Source: Pyropia yezoensis (taxonomy: Eukaryota; Rhodophyta; Bangiophyceae; Bangiales; Bangiaceae). Taken from it: a DNA stretch of 64,000 nucleotides. Numbering within the stretch: the first letter of the stretch is position 1; each line of letters opens with the position of its first letter. A program made the position numbers and the translations under genes. The DNA lies in contig CM020619.1 of assembly GCA_009829735.1 (NCBI GenBank), positions 6,588,083 to 6,652,082 of the forward strand, given 5' to 3'. Shown one piece after another: positions 11,641-22,291 of this stretch. Below the pieces are notes generated by a model. It ran no database searches. It was not told the DNA's origin and saw nothing but the letters and a program-made list of their open reading frames with translations.

Positions 11641-11962
11641 GTTTTAATTAAGCACCGATGTGTCATTTTTTCTATATTTTAATTGTGAACTAAACACAGT
11701 CACATGATAAATTGTGCGCCTCCCACAATGCGCCACCAAGAACAAACGTGGTTGGGCGCGAACCAAGCAGACGCAGTACAACGTTAGAGCGCCAGTGACG
11801 CCCTCTTTGCGCGTCCTCTACCCCTCCTCCTTCCGAACGAGCCACGAGAATAGCTTCGGGGGCATACCGTTTTTGAGTGTCGGGTCGGCTGGCAGCACTC
11901 GTGACGGTTTACCACTGAGGTCGACAGAATGCGGCAGGGTCTTCCTCCGGCACCGGTGCACC
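11641..11962. other. spacer, nothing recognised
   Basis: An AT-richer start (TTTTAATTAAGC) grades into mixed sequence. No gene or repeat was recognised. Confidence 0.4.
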
Positions 11963-12530
11963 TTACGCGTTGCGGGATGAACGTGACATGACAGCGACAG
12001 TCGACGAGGCGGCGCCTCGGCGCACCGCCGCGACTTGATAAGCGAGCGCAAAGCCCATGGCGCCCACGACAGCAAAGCAGGCCAGCGCCACCCCGAGCTA
12101 TCCTGGCACCCAGGTCAGGACCGTGGCGACGGCGCGCACCGCCACGAGTGGGAGAGGAGCGGCCACCGTCGCGAGCGTCCGCAGGGCTGCCGGTGTGGCC
12201 CCCTCCGCAGCCGCCACCGAGTCGGCGTCGGTCGACGCGGCGGCAGTCGCGGATGGCGCGGCATCGGCTTCCACCGGCCATCCACCGATGGCGCTCCCAC
12301 CACCACCATCCCCACCATCGGCACCCGCCGCGATCGCGTCAGCGTCGGTAGCGAGGAGGGCGAGGCTGGCCGCTTCCACAGCCCCCCCCTCCTCCACCAC
12401 CGCGACCGTCGCGGGCGACACCGCCGACGGCACCACCACCAGCGCCGCCAGCGCAGCCGCCACCGCCCCCGACGTCGCCTGGTGCCGCCGGGCGCTGGTG
12501 GCCAGGGCGGCCACCAGTGTAGTGCAGTGA
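11963..12530. other. possible coding locus, strand unresolved
   Basis: Two readings compete. On the plus strand an ATG at 12,057 opens a 157-residue Ala/Thr/Ser-rich frame to 12,530. On the minus strand the interval 12,097-11,963 codes for 44 residues starting LGVALACFAVVGAMGFALAY, which looks like a transmembrane helix followed by a basic tail and a TAA stop. It is preceded by a CAGGATAG that could be a splice acceptor, and by an open Ala/Val-rich frame without ATG (12,514-12,098). The minus-strand helix is the most protein-like piece, but the upstream exon cannot be fixed. Neither product is recognised. Confidence 0.22.
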
Positions 12531-12554
12531 GCGACGGTGGTGTTGCGAATCGTA

Positions 12555-12673
12555 TTGTGCGTCCCGTAAAAAGTGGACGTGCACGGGTCGTGCAGGGTGG
12601 GTTTGATTGGTCCAGTGGCCGATATTTGACATGATCACGACACGAGCACGTCCACTTTTTACGGGACGCACTA
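12555..12673. mobile_element. 119-bp MITE, copy 1 (TA target site)
   Basis: A short element with near-perfect terminal inverted repeats of 27-29 bp (GTGCGTCCCGTAAAAAGTGG ... CCACTTTTTACGGGACGCAC) is flanked by TA on both sides (12,553-12,554 and 12,674-12,675). A second copy of identical length lies at 57,287-57,405, with 6 differences by eye. TA duplication and size suggest a Stowaway/mariner-type non-autonomous element. It has no coding capacity. Confidence 0.85.
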
Positions 12674-13589
12674 TAGCGGCAGTGGTGTGTACTCGGCTGC
12701 TTTATCCAACAATAGAGTACTCACTTACAAGGTTTTGGTATACTTACAGCCGATAAATGCTGTATGAATAATGCAACGGTCGGTTCCGGGGTTTAATTAA
12801 TCTATGCTTTAATCTATGCTTTAATTTAAAAAAATGCCTACGTTAAACTCGTGACAACGATGCGCTCTCCTGCTGTTGGCGCATCCCCAGAATGGAGTAC
12901 AGTCTTTCTCCATTACTAGACACCCTTTTCGGCGATCGTGCCCTGAGGCGTGGTGGCCCAGATTGCCGCCCCAGCGCGATGCTGTTGCGAGAAAACAGGC
13001 GGCTGCAGGCAATCGTCTCGTCAGTTGATCGACAGCTGGCCACGATCCATCCCCCAGGAGCGAGCCAGCTAGGGTTTAAATCCACAAGAAAGTGGTCCAA
13101 GGGGGGAACCATTCTTACACTTACTCGTGACCTAGGTCAGCACTCGGCGAGTCAACGGCGCGTGCGGCTCGTCTCAGCCAAGTGACGGGCTCACGGCTTT
13201 GAGCGAGAGAGAACGCGTGTGGTCCAACCCGCCAGCGACTGCGCGCCCACGCAGCTCGCTTGCCGCCGTGCGCTCCCCCCCTCACCCCGCCCCCCCCCCC
13301 CCCCCCCCATCCCAGTTCCCCCCATCCCTTAGCCACCCAACATTGGTCCGTTCTTGTGCCTCCTCCTCCCCCCCTCACGCAGGTACCCGCCTCGCTCCGT
13401 GGCCCTCGCGATGAGCGACGACCTCGGCGGGGACTGCACCGTTGGTGGCCGCAGCGGCGGCCGCGGTTGTGGTCGTGCAGGTCTGTGAGAGAAGGGCACG
13501 ACACGCACCCCATCCTCCGCCAACCCCCCTCCTCCCTTCAACCACCAAGGTCACACCCCGCCGGCCGGCCCCCCCAACCACGTGCATGC
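12674..13589. other. spacer, nothing recognised
   Basis: The first part is AT-rich with a duplicated TCTATGCTTTAA at about 12,801-12,825, followed by GC-rich sequence with a C run near 13,290. No gene was recognised. Confidence 0.4.
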
Positions 13590-15595
13590 CACCCTGGCTC
13601 TGCCACCAGGACGCGCTATCGGCGGCGATGACCGTGATGGCGGGGGAGGCGGTGGCGGTTGTCGGGGCACATCCCCGAGGTGCGCGCCGGCCCCCGCCTC
13701 CCCTGGCCAACTTCCCGCGCAAGGTTAAATACAAGGCATCAATTTGGGGGCGTCAGCGACGGACGTGTGCGTTTGCGCGCCGGGGGCACGCCGCCCCCTC
13801 CCCTTCATCCCCATCAACCCTGCGATTTTATTGTGCAAGTTTGGTACGCTGAGGACGGTGGTGATGGTGGCTGACGGGGCGTGGGCAGCGGTCTTGTGGG
13901 GTGGTACGACTCTGGGCGGGGGGCGCGCCGTCTTTGCATCCCTTCTCACCACCCACCAGCCCATATCAATCTCCTTTTTTGGGATGCTACTGACCCGAGC
14001 TCGTGGCAATGGCGGTAAGGGAGGTGGTGCCGTTTGTAAGTGGTGTCTTTTCTTTGACGCGTCGCTACCCCCCACCCCCCTCTCTCCATCAACCACCCCT
14101 CATTTTTATTATTGATTTATACGCCGCCAACGCTCGCGGCCATGCATGCGGGGATGTTGGCTGCGGGCGTGAATGATTGTCCCCCGCCGGCTTGCGGCGC
14201 TCTGCCCTCCTTTCGTATTCCTTCTTTCTTCTCATCGGCCGACGTACGTACAGATTTCTACTTTGAGACGCACCCGACCACGGCGGAGGTGCCGGCCCTG
14301 CCTTGGTATGCAATCACCGCCCCCCCCCCCCCCCCCCAACACATCAACCTCCTGCACTTTTTCGTTTGCTTTCACACGCCACTGGCGCCGCTGGCCATGC
14401 GCGCGGGGACGTCAACGGTGGGGGTATTGGGTTGTGCGCGGGATCTGTGCCGTCTCCCCCCTTCCTCCCCATCGTCCAAAGCTTGTGCACACTTCCTCTT
14501 TTGAGGCTGACCTGACCGTCATGGCCATGATGGCAGCGGTGCCGACGCGGGCGTCGGTGGTTGCCTCGTGGGGTGATGCGTGGCCAGTGCGCCGCCCCCC
14601 CCGCACCACCCATCTCCACAAACTTTTCTAAATACAACTTTGAGAACGTCTCGATGCTGGCGCGCGTGCCGACGAGGGCCTCAGCGGCGGCCGTTTGCGG
14701 TTGCGGGCGGCAGTCGCGGCGTTTTCACGGCTGCGTCCCGGTCTCCCCAAGCATTTTTAAACTACGGGTTGACGACGATGCCGACTATGGCAGCGGGGTC
14801 GATGCGGGCATCAGCGGCCTCTGTGTGTGTGCGCTTTTTGCGCTGTTCACTGAGCGTCCTGCCCCACCGTCCTTGTCAAACCGCATTCTTTGACCGACGT
14901 GGCTTTACCAGCTCGTGCGTCTGAGGCCGCCGTGCGGGGCGATGTGCGGGGGGCACGCGGCCCCCTTCCCTCATCCTTATATCTCTCTACGCGCTTCCAG
15001 CCTGCATCTTTTAGATGCTCTCGGCCCTGGCGGTGGTGCTGATGCGGGCTTCCGCGGATGTTGCGCGGGGTCAGGCGCGGCGGGCTCGCCGCGTCCCCCC
15101 CGCTCTGACCCCGCCGCTTAACGCATTTTGATAGGAGTTCTTTAAGGAGGCGGCCACCACGGTGGTGGCACCGGCGCTGGCGTCGGGGGCCATGATGTGG
15201 GGTACTGCGCGGGGGGCACGCCGCCCCCGTACCTCCCACCCACATATCGCAACGCGCTCCCAAACTGGAAATTGGAGATGGCGCCCGCCCGGGCAGCGGT
15301 GGCGATGCAGGCTTCCTCTCCTGTCGCGCGTACAGAAAGGCCAGGGGCGGCCCGAGAAGTGGTCAGGACTGCGGTGACTGCTGTCGTGGACACGACAGAA
15401 CTCAGGCGCGTGCAACGGGGCCCTCTACTCCCCTTTATCTGCCGCCCCCTCTGTTCACGGCCCCGTGCGCTCATGCGCTACAGACCTACCCCTCCAACCG
15501 TGTTATTGTAGGCCTGACGCCGCATAGCTGCATCAACGGTGGCGGCAGAGCGGGCCATAACCGCAGTGGTAGCGGTGGTGACTCCTATTGTGCAC
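13590..15595 (+). repeat. array of about 13 diverged units, possibly repeated short exons
   Basis: A related core of about 55 bp (type GCGATGACCGTGATGGCG, then a GCGG/ATGCGGGC/TCNGCGG pattern) recurs near 13,605, 13,848, 13,990, 14,130, 14,385, 14,513, 14,650, 14,770, 15,015, 15,148, 15,270, 15,360 and 15,535. Read on the plus strand, the cores give similar peptides, such as LTVMAMMAAVPTRASVVAS, NVSMLARVPTRASAAAV, LTTMPTMAAGSMRASAASV and MLSALAVVLMRASADVARG. Between cores lie a GGGGGCACGCCGCCCCC-like stem, a pyrimidine-rich run and T-rich words, which resembles introns. It could be a gene with a reiterated exon or a decayed satellite; the alternative minus-strand reading also gives repeated peptides. 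The cores are not in one frame, so I do not call a CDS. Confidence 0.45.
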
Positions 15596-16039
15596 GGGGC
15601 GCGCATCTACGCGCTCCGCCTGCGATACTCCCCCATGCGTGCGCGTACCCTTGGGCTCGCTGCACCGGTGCGCCGTCATGCCCCGCGTGTGCCGCTATCA
15701 TCCTATAGTGTAGCCCATGTAAAGGTTGCTGCCGTTGCCAACCATCCAAAAGACAAGAAGAAATTGTTCTCATCAAAGCGCGCTGCGTGCTTCATTCTTC
15801 CGCCAGACGCGCCTCCTCGTCGTCCCCTGACGCGTCGCTCGGTGGAAAAATCATCCAGTCGGCCGTGCCTACGATGGCGTCCTCCTCATTCTCTGCCCTC
15901 AGCCAGAGTCGCACACCTTCCCGAGCGTCATGCTCGCTCTCCCCCCCACCACCTCCCGTCCAAGAGACGTCCCGTGCAACAGTGTGAGCACCTCCTCAAC
16001 ATCCTCCGCCACGCTTGAAAATCCCTGCCGATACTCCGT
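15596..16039. other. spacer between array and pogo transposon
   Basis: Mixed sequence, no gene recognised. If the transposon has terminal repeats, its 3' end should lie here, but no inverted match to the other side was seen. Confidence 0.35.
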
Positions 16040-18161
16040 TTACGCAGCCACTAGAGAGGCATTCATAGAAGTGGGTAAAACAGTGGACTTCACCCAGCAA
16101 TGCACAATAGACTCCCTGGTCATCTTCTCCCACTTCTCAAAAATCATCGTGGGGGCATCCATGAGGTGGGCGTGGCCACGCCCGGCGAGACCACAATTCC
16201 GCCGCGGGCGCGGTACCTCCTCCGGCGACGGCAGCAAGGCGGCCAGCAGATCTCCTTCAGCCGCAACTTCGGCATCATGGTCGAGGGCCTCAAGCCCCAG
16301 AAACCGCGCCGCACCGTACTCCTGCAGCACGTCCGTGGTCGGGGCCACCCAAAGGGCCTCGTTCGCGGTTCGAAAGCTGGACGGAACTGGTGGAGCAGCA
16401 GGCAAGGCAGGAGCCGCTGGCCCCGTCGGGGGGGGGTGGGGGGGGGTGCTCGAAGAGGCAGATATCGTAGCCGACGGTTCGGGGGCGGGGAGGCTTGGAG
16501 GAGTGGTGTCGGAGGCGGGGGGAAGCGTCCGAGGTGGCGGGGCTTCGGAGGCAGCAGAAGAAGCTCCCGGCGGGGTTGGCGGGGGAGGGCGGGAGGCGGC
16601 GGCGGGTATCGTCGAAGGGTCAGGGGGGATGCGGGGGGGGCGCAGACCAGAGGGCAGTGGGAACCAGGTCACCAGCACACCCAATAGGCGCCGTTTGTAG
16701 CGTCTCTTGAGAGCCGCGATGACCCCAGCGTCCATCGGCAATAATTGGCCGTAACGTTCGGAGGAAGAAAGAGAATTTCTACGTCATCCGCTCGTAGCGA
16801 TACATCGTGCGTGGACGAGTTGTCCATCATCAACGCGCGTTTGGTACCGCGATGGCGCTCCCGAACGGCCCGAAGGAAGACCGTATTCCACCATCTCGCG
16901 TACACAGGTCGATCCATCCAAGCCTTCTTCTGATTGAAGTAGGGAAGGGGGCATTCGTTGCTCGCCCCGCGGAAACACGTGGGCCGCTCCGCCTCCCCGA
17001 TCATAGAGACAGGGAGCTTGTGCGTGCCCGTGGCGTTGGTGCAGAGCACGAGGGTGACGCAGTCTATGTGCCGCATGGCCTTGGTGCCGCGCGCGTGCCG
17101 CCGATCTCGCCGTGGCACGTAAGAGCACGAGGGCAAGCACCTGAGCAGCAGCCCCGTCTCGTCCATGTTATAGATTCGCTCTGGGGGGTAGGCCTCGAGG
17201 GCGCGGTGGATGTCCTGCATCGCCGACGCAGCCAGTGCCAGGTTGACTTCGCCAGCCTGCCCGTGCATGGCGACGTTGCAAATGTCAAACCTCTTCAAAA
17301 AGCCCCGCACCCAGCCATGGCTGGCCGAAAAGCCGGTGATGCCCCGACAAGCTGCGATCATGGTAGCGCCTTCCTGCAGCAAAGCGGTGGTGATTGGTAC
17401 TCTCCGATGACCGAGGGCATATATAGGAGGTACCACTCGTAAACGAGGGCGTCCAGCTCCGGCCACTTGCCCGCCCGGCGGTTGCCGCGACCCAATGTCT
17501 GCGCATCGTCAGGCACACTCCTGTAGATGGCTGCATCCGCCATGATCTTCTGCGCGTTCCGCCTGGACACGGGGATGGGCAGCTGGCGGAGAACCACAGG
17601 CCACGATACATTGGCGTCCAGTAGACGTACAATCTGCTTTTTCACGCGGATCGAGACGTCCTGCCGGGCCTTGCGTTGCCGTCGACCGGCAGCCATAAGC
17701 ACAGGTTGCGGCCTAGTCCACTGCTCCGCGTCGTAGGTGTGCCTTGATTGGCCCGCCGGGTTTTCTAGCAGGCCCTCGCACGTTGCCGCCGCCGCTCTTG
17801 CAGCGTCCCGGACAGCAAGGGGCCACTCATGCATCAAATCAGGTACAGCCCTCTCAATCGCTGCCTTAACAGTAGCAGCTACCGCGGTTCCAGATGTGGA
17901 TATTGGAGGAGCGATGGGGATCGGTGGGTTACCAGATGGAGGGGAGGGTAAACGGGTGGAATGAGACATGATGTGATGGGCGGGGGGTATACTGCCGGCC
18001 TTTGCCAACGGTGGGTCAATCGATGCGGCGTGCGTGCGATGGTGGTGCGTGGGAGGGAAGCGAAGGGGCGCGACGAGAATGAGTGTGACGAGGATGGGTG
18101 CGACGACGGTGGGCGCGACGACGGTGGGCGCGACGACGGTGGGCGCTACGACGGTGGGCAC
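16040..18161 (-). mobile_element. pogo/Tigger-like DNA transposon, transposase broken by frame changes
   Basis: The minus strand encodes a CENP-B/pogo-type transposase. The N-terminal part (17,969 or 18,161 to about 17,420) has a Pro/Val-rich leader and a psq-type helix-turn-helix (RKARQDVSIRVKKQIVRLL). After a frame change near 17,420 come the second DNA-binding helix set (GWVRGFLKRFDICN) and the DDE_1 catalytic domain, with the first Asp in NMDETGL and the second in MMDNSSTHD. After another frame change near 16,750 the third Asp follows in LPMDAGVIAALKRRYKRRLL, and the end contains the family-typical IVHCWVKSTVLP. The acidic triad is therefore present but spread over three frames, so the copy is inactive as it stands unless spliced. 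No terminal repeats or target duplication were found. A 260-residue Pro-rich insert follows the third Asp. Confidence 0.85.
18100..18160. repeat. 15-bp tandem repeat, about 4 units
   Basis: The unit GCGCGACGACGGTGG is repeated about four times with slight variation. On the minus strand it codes TVVAP pentapeptides in the leader of the pogo reading frame. It may be upstream of the true transposase start. Confidence 0.7.
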
Positions 18162-18434
18162 CTCCTCAAATGATCTTAAATATGGCGAAATGAAGAACTT
18201 GAAGGGTCGAAGTTCTTCTTAATTCTGCATTCCGATCGACCTTGGGACGATCGGTGGAAGTGGGCGTTCATCCGCGGTCGACCTACATTGGTTACTAGAC
18301 CCCGTGCCCAAGAGAGGATGTCACAGCAATGGAGAAAGACTGTAGATAAGTATCTAGCCTTCATAAACTCAACCCGAAGACGTAAGGCCAGGGTATTTTC
18401 GCGAACGCGCCTTCAGTGCTGGTCTTGCTCTAAG

Positions 18435-18575
18435 TTAGTCCATGGCGTGCAACTTGTCCCAGCTGTCGGGGTGCAGTACTTTCCCCATTACAATCTGCCG
18501 GACCGGGCCAGCGTGGGCGTGCGATGCTGTCCGAGAGAGGCCCGCCCCCCCATCTTCGACCACCTCCTTCCACAT
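18435..18575 (-). CDS. tentative last exon or short ORF, 46 aa, unknown
   Basis: A minus-strand frame from ATG at 18,575 to TAA at 18,435 codes for 46 residues, beginning MWKEVVEDGGAGL and ending GKVLHPDSWDKLHAMD. Its mixed composition (Trp, His, Asp, Lys) looks like real protein. A CGGCCGTAG just before the ATG could serve as a splice acceptor. About 150 bp upstream on the same strand the frame LAVRTVSFIRDWLKTSL also looks coding and resembles the start of the small gene at 1455-2009 (IRSVAVWIRD). A multi-exon gene reading leftward is possible but not proven. Confidence 0.28.
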   Translation of the reverse strand: MWKEVVEDGGAGLSRTASHAHAGPVRQIVMGKVLHPDSWDKLHAMD

Positions 18576-19986
18576 ACTACGGCCGCTGTGGGGGGGCCCA
18601 GCTAGTGGCGGTGTCTGTCCTGTCGTCGCCTGGTCCTCTCTGCCCCGCTGTGATCAATGCTGCAGGCTCGTCTTCAACCAGTCGCGAATGAAGCTCACTG
18701 TGCGCACGGCAAGCATGGTTCTGGGGGTTTGTTTCTTCCCTCCGGCTGCCTTCACCCGCACTGTGTCGTCACTCTGCAGCCGACGCCTGTCCGACGCGGC
18801 CTGCAGGTCACGCCGTGGACGTTTTGCTCCGCTGCCTCGCGTTCAGAACCGCCCAGTCGTAGGAGGTTGGGGACGACGAGAACTTACTTTCCGAGTCGGC
18901 ACTGCTGTGGGCCGTGGGCGTGTCCAAGCGTCGGGCAACTTGGTTCGCCTCTCCCTGCGAACGGTGTGCAAGCGCGCACCGCTGTTATGCGGCGCTGGTG
19001 CCTTGGTGGCATGGCCGCGGGAGGTCCCCCCCTTCGCGTCGCCCCGGTGGGCTGCCTCGCCACCTCGCGCAGTCCCTGTCACCGCCACCGCCTGCTCACC
19101 ATCTTCTACTTCTGTTTGCACATCATGCCGATACTTGGTGGGCCTGTGGGCCTCTGACCTCGTCACTCAATTAGGACGAGTGTTGTCTTTCTGTTTTTGT
19201 GTCGCCCAAACGATTCAACGTGACAAACTTTTAAGACCCGCTGAGCTTCGAACGGCGATCGACTTTTTAAGGAGGGGGTGATGCTCACTGACATACAAGG
19301 CAACAAGAGAGGTGCTTTTTCAGCTGTGCTCCTACCCTTCTGCGTAGCCCGCACCTGGCCGGGAGCTCCAGAACAGCAGAACCGACCCCTCCACTCCGCA
19401 CCCCTTCCCCTTGCGCGACGGAGCGGCTACCATGCAACACTCCCTCTTAACCAACACCTCCCCCCCCGGTGTGGCAATGGAGTGACGGGCGGCCCGCACG
19501 ACGCAAACGCTCTGCAACCGGAAAAAGGAGGCACCTCCCGCGGCATGCAAGCCTCACCGCACACCCCCTCCACGGCGGACGGCCCGCTCACCAAAGCTAC
19601 ACCCATACGCGGGACGTCGACGGCCGCACGATAGAAAAAAAAAAACGCCATGGACGCGCCCTCATGTCATTCACATGGTAGCGCTTTGCCCCCCCGCCGT
19701 AGCCCGCCGGTCGGTCGGGCAGTCGAGAGTCGACCGTTTTTTGAGAGGGGTTGGGCTTTTTGTTTTCTTCAAAAAAGAGGGATATAGCGAAAGGCCATTC
19801 TTCTCCCTCTGGTTTTCACGGGCATGCAACTACTATTGATCTTGACGGGCTGTCGGGCCCGGTGTTTCCGCCACCCCCCCCACCGCTGACCTCTTCGTCA
19901 AAGGCGCAGTGCCGAGCTTCCCGGCGCCCGCCAACGCCCATCACCGTCCTCCCTCCTCATCGCGTCACCAAGGCGCTGGCCGGGCG
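18576..19986. other. spacer upstream of the ChaC gene
   Basis: Apart from the possible upstream exon near 18,640-18,720 (minus strand), no gene is supported. The frames on the plus strand have no motif. Confidence 0.35.
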
Positions 19987-20778
19987 ATGCCATCCCCTTG
20001 TCCTGGTGCCACGGGTATGCCGACGCCCACACCTGCGCCCGCGGCGGCGGCGGGCACGGACAGCGGCGCGGACGCCGCCCCCCTCCCCCCCCCCCTCCCC
20101 CCCCCCACCCCTCCCGTATGGTTGTTTGGCTATGGCTCCCTCATCTGGCGGCCCGCCATTGCACACACCGCCACCTTTGACGGCTACATCGCCCCCTTTC
20201 GCCGCGCCTTTTACCAGGCCTCCACTGACCACCGGGGCACCCCCGACGCCCCCGGCCGGGTGGTGACGATCATCAGCCCCCCCGCCGGGGGCCCGCCGGT
20301 GCGCGACGACGACCCGACGTGGCGGGTGTACGGGCGGGCGTTTCGGCTGCCCGACGCGTCGGCCGCGGCCATCCTCTCTGACGTGGACGTGCGGGAGCAG
20401 GGAGGTTACCGGCGCACGACGGTGGCGGTGCACCCAGTGGGTGGCGGGCCGCCCTTGACAGACGTTGTGTGCTACGTTGGGGAGGAGGCCAACCCCATGT
20501 GGCGCGGCCGCGACGCCGCCGAGCGGGATGAGGCGGCCATCGCGACCATAATTGACACGGCCGTCGGGCCGTCGGGCGCCAACGACGAGTACCTGGAGCG
20601 GCTGCATGATGCACTGGATGGCCTGGGGGGGGACCCCCACGTGGCGTCGCTGGTCGCCCACCTCCACCGACGGCGTGCGGCACGGGCAGCCGGACTGGAA
20701 GGGGGAGGGGGGGGGGCGCCCAGCCCCGTTGCCGTTGCCAATGGCGCGGCCCCACCAGGGAAGCAGCACCGTCATTGA
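19987..20778 (+). CDS. ChaC-type gamma-glutamylcyclotransferase (glutathione-specific)
   Basis: ChaC enzymes cleave glutathione to 5-oxoproline and Cys-Gly in the cytosol. The start is the ATG at 19,987; the open frame extends to 19,909 without an earlier ATG. The product has 263 residues. After a Pro/Ala-rich leader of about 45 residues, the substrate-binding loop F47-GYGSLIW is exact for the family, followed by ASTDHRGTPDAPGRVV, a ChaC hallmark. E137 in VDVREQGGYRR is the expected catalytic glutamate. DEYLERLHDALDGL near the end matches the ChaC C-terminal helix. The tail is Gly-rich and unconserved. The core of about 180 residues is the normal family length. No intron is seen. The identity is firm; preference for glutathione is taken from the family. 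Confidence 0.93.
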   Translation: MPSPCPGATGMPTPTPAPAAAAGTDSGADAAPLPPPLPPPTPPVWLFGYGSLIWRPAIAHTATFDGYIAPFRRAFYQASTDHRGTPDAPGRVVTIISPPAGGPPVRDDDPTWRVYGRAFRLPDASAAAILSDVDVREQGGYRRTTVAVHPVGGGPPLTDVVCYVGEEANPMWRGRDAAERDEAAIATIIDTAVGPSGANDEYLERLHDALDGLGGDPHVASLVAHLHRRRAARAAGLEGGGGGAPSPVAVANGAAPPGKQHRH

Positions 20779-21349
20779 TGCAGGCCGGCCGGGGAAGCGG
20801 CTCGTGCCCCGGCCCGTGGCCCCTACGGCCCCGCCGGCGGGACGCCGCCCGGAGCAGGGCCACTGGAGAGCACCCCCATAGCCGCGCCTGGTGCGGGTTG
20901 CCCGCGTCGCGCCGAGGGTGCTCGCCGGCCGCTGCCATGGGCACACGCGAGTTCTTTTCCGCCTGTGCCGATTCTTGCTACGTGCAGGGCCCGTCCAGCT
21001 CTAGTCCCTGAGTTGGGACGAAGCTCTGCGTGTGTCAGGGTGCGCGCGGGTACATATAGAGTGACTAGACCATTAGTGTAGGTAGGTCGACCGTTTTTCG
21101 CGCGCATGTATCGCCCCACGGGTACATCTGTACCGCAATGATCGGCAGCTGCAGGGGGAAGCGTCACACCGTGTGACCTCTACCTCAAGTGTGTGGTAAC
21201 CGAGGTGAAGTCGTCGCTACGCGGCCTGCTCACACCAGACTCGCACTTCCTCACTCACGAAAGAGCCTCAGCTAAGTATCTAAGGTTCCCCGAGTCCACT
21301 CCGTGTCGACCCTTCTTAATCAACTTTTTGTCCGGCCCGTGAAAAAAGC
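20779..21349. other. spacer, nothing recognised
   Basis: The 3' flank of the ChaC gene, falling to moderate GC after about 20,990. No repeat or RNA gene was seen. Confidence 0.4.
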
Positions 21350-21832
21350 ATGACCTTGGAGGTCGAAACAATTCAATGCACCGTTGCCAAACGCAAGCCT
21401 CCAAATCGGGTTGCCCCAGAGCATCGTCGCCGCCGCCCCAGATCGTCGTCGCCGCAGCCCCAGAGCGTCGTCGCCGCAGCCCCAGAGCGTCGTCGCCGCA
21501 GCCCCAGAGCGTCGTCGCCGCAGCCCCAGAGCGTCGTCGCCGCAGCCCCAGAGCGTCGTCGCCGCAGCCTCAGAGCGTCGTCGCCGCAGCCCCAGAGCGT
21601 CGTCGCCGCCGCCCCACAGCCTCGTCGCCGCAGCCCCACAGCCTCGTCGCCGCCGCCCCAGAGCCTCGTCGAGGCCGACGTACGCTCTGGCGACGACGAC
21701 GACGTCGCCGTCATCGCCAGTACTGATGCCGTGCCTGCACCCCCGGTCGCCGCGGTCCCCGCTGCGCCCCACGCACAGGTCCCCACTGGCGTGACGGCGT
21801 CGGGAAACAGCAGAGGGGCGCCGCCGCCATAG
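21350..21832 (+). CDS. doubtful ORF spanning the 22-bp array (160 aa)
   Basis: An ATG at 21,350 opens a 160-residue frame through the tandem array below, ending in a non-repetitive acidic/Ala/Pro part (LVEADVRSGDDDDVAVIAS). The array is open in several frames on both strands, so an open frame here says little. Only the unique ends argue for a gene, and no family is recognised. Confidence 0.2.
   Translation: MTLEVETIQCTVAKRKPPNRVAPEHRRRRPRSSSPQPQSVVAAAPERRRRSPRASSPQPQSVVAAAPERRRRSLRASSPQPQSVVAAAPQPRRRSPTASSPPPQSLVEADVRSGDDDDVAVIASTDAVPAPPVAAVPAAPHAQVPTGVTASGNSRGAPPP
21411..21671. repeat. 22-bp minisatellite, about 11-12 units
   Basis: The unit CAGAGCGTCGTCGCCGCAGC plus CC is repeated head to tail, nearly exact in the middle and diverged at the edges. 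Because 22 is not a multiple of three, three units (66 bp) encode the same 22-residue period in all three plus frames (SPQPQSVVAAAPERRRR type), and the minus strand is open as well. Confidence 0.9.
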
Positions 21833-22291
21833 CTGTAGAGAGTGGCAACCCCCTGCGGCACCCTGCGCCCCCAGTCAGTAGCACCTCTGCTCCTACCGTT
21901 TCGAGCGGCTGCCGCGGGGCGTGCACGCCGGCTGCCGTCACGGATCCCGCTGGGGGTGCCTTGGTGGCGGGTGTGTGTGCGGGGACCGCCAGCGCTCGCA
22001 GGGGACGCCGAGGAGGGGAGAGTGGGGGTCTGCCCACGTTCGCTGGAACTGTTGCCAATGTCGGCTTCCGCGGCCGTGTCGTGGTCATGGGGCGAGAATC
22101 CCGTTTGGTTTCGGACGCGATGCGTGCAGTATGCGTTGGGGTTTATAGGCGGCGCGGGTGTCGCGCCGCAGCCTCCCCCCCCCCGTTGACCTGATGCTCC
22201 CGCAACCCCCCTTCCTCCCCTTCCTCATGCCCCCCCCCCTCTTTCCTGCCCCGCCCTCCCGCCTCCCCCACCCGGCACCCCCCCCCCCCTT
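21833..22291. other. spacer before the first C2H2 gene end
   Basis: The 3' flank of the minus-strand zinc-finger gene, with C-rich runs from about 22,170 to 22,290. No gene was recognised. Confidence 0.4.

Noticed and set aside
11203-11647. Two overlapping frames in the pyrimidine block
   Set aside because: Pro/Ser/His-rich output of a G-poor low-complexity tract.
19215-19260. Resemblance to the start of large-subunit rRNA (ACCCGCTGAGCTT)
   Set aside because: The match stops after about 13 bases and no rRNA follows.
21411-21671. CRISPR-like array
   Set aside because: Units are directly joined without unique spacers; it is a minisatellite in a eukaryotic genome.
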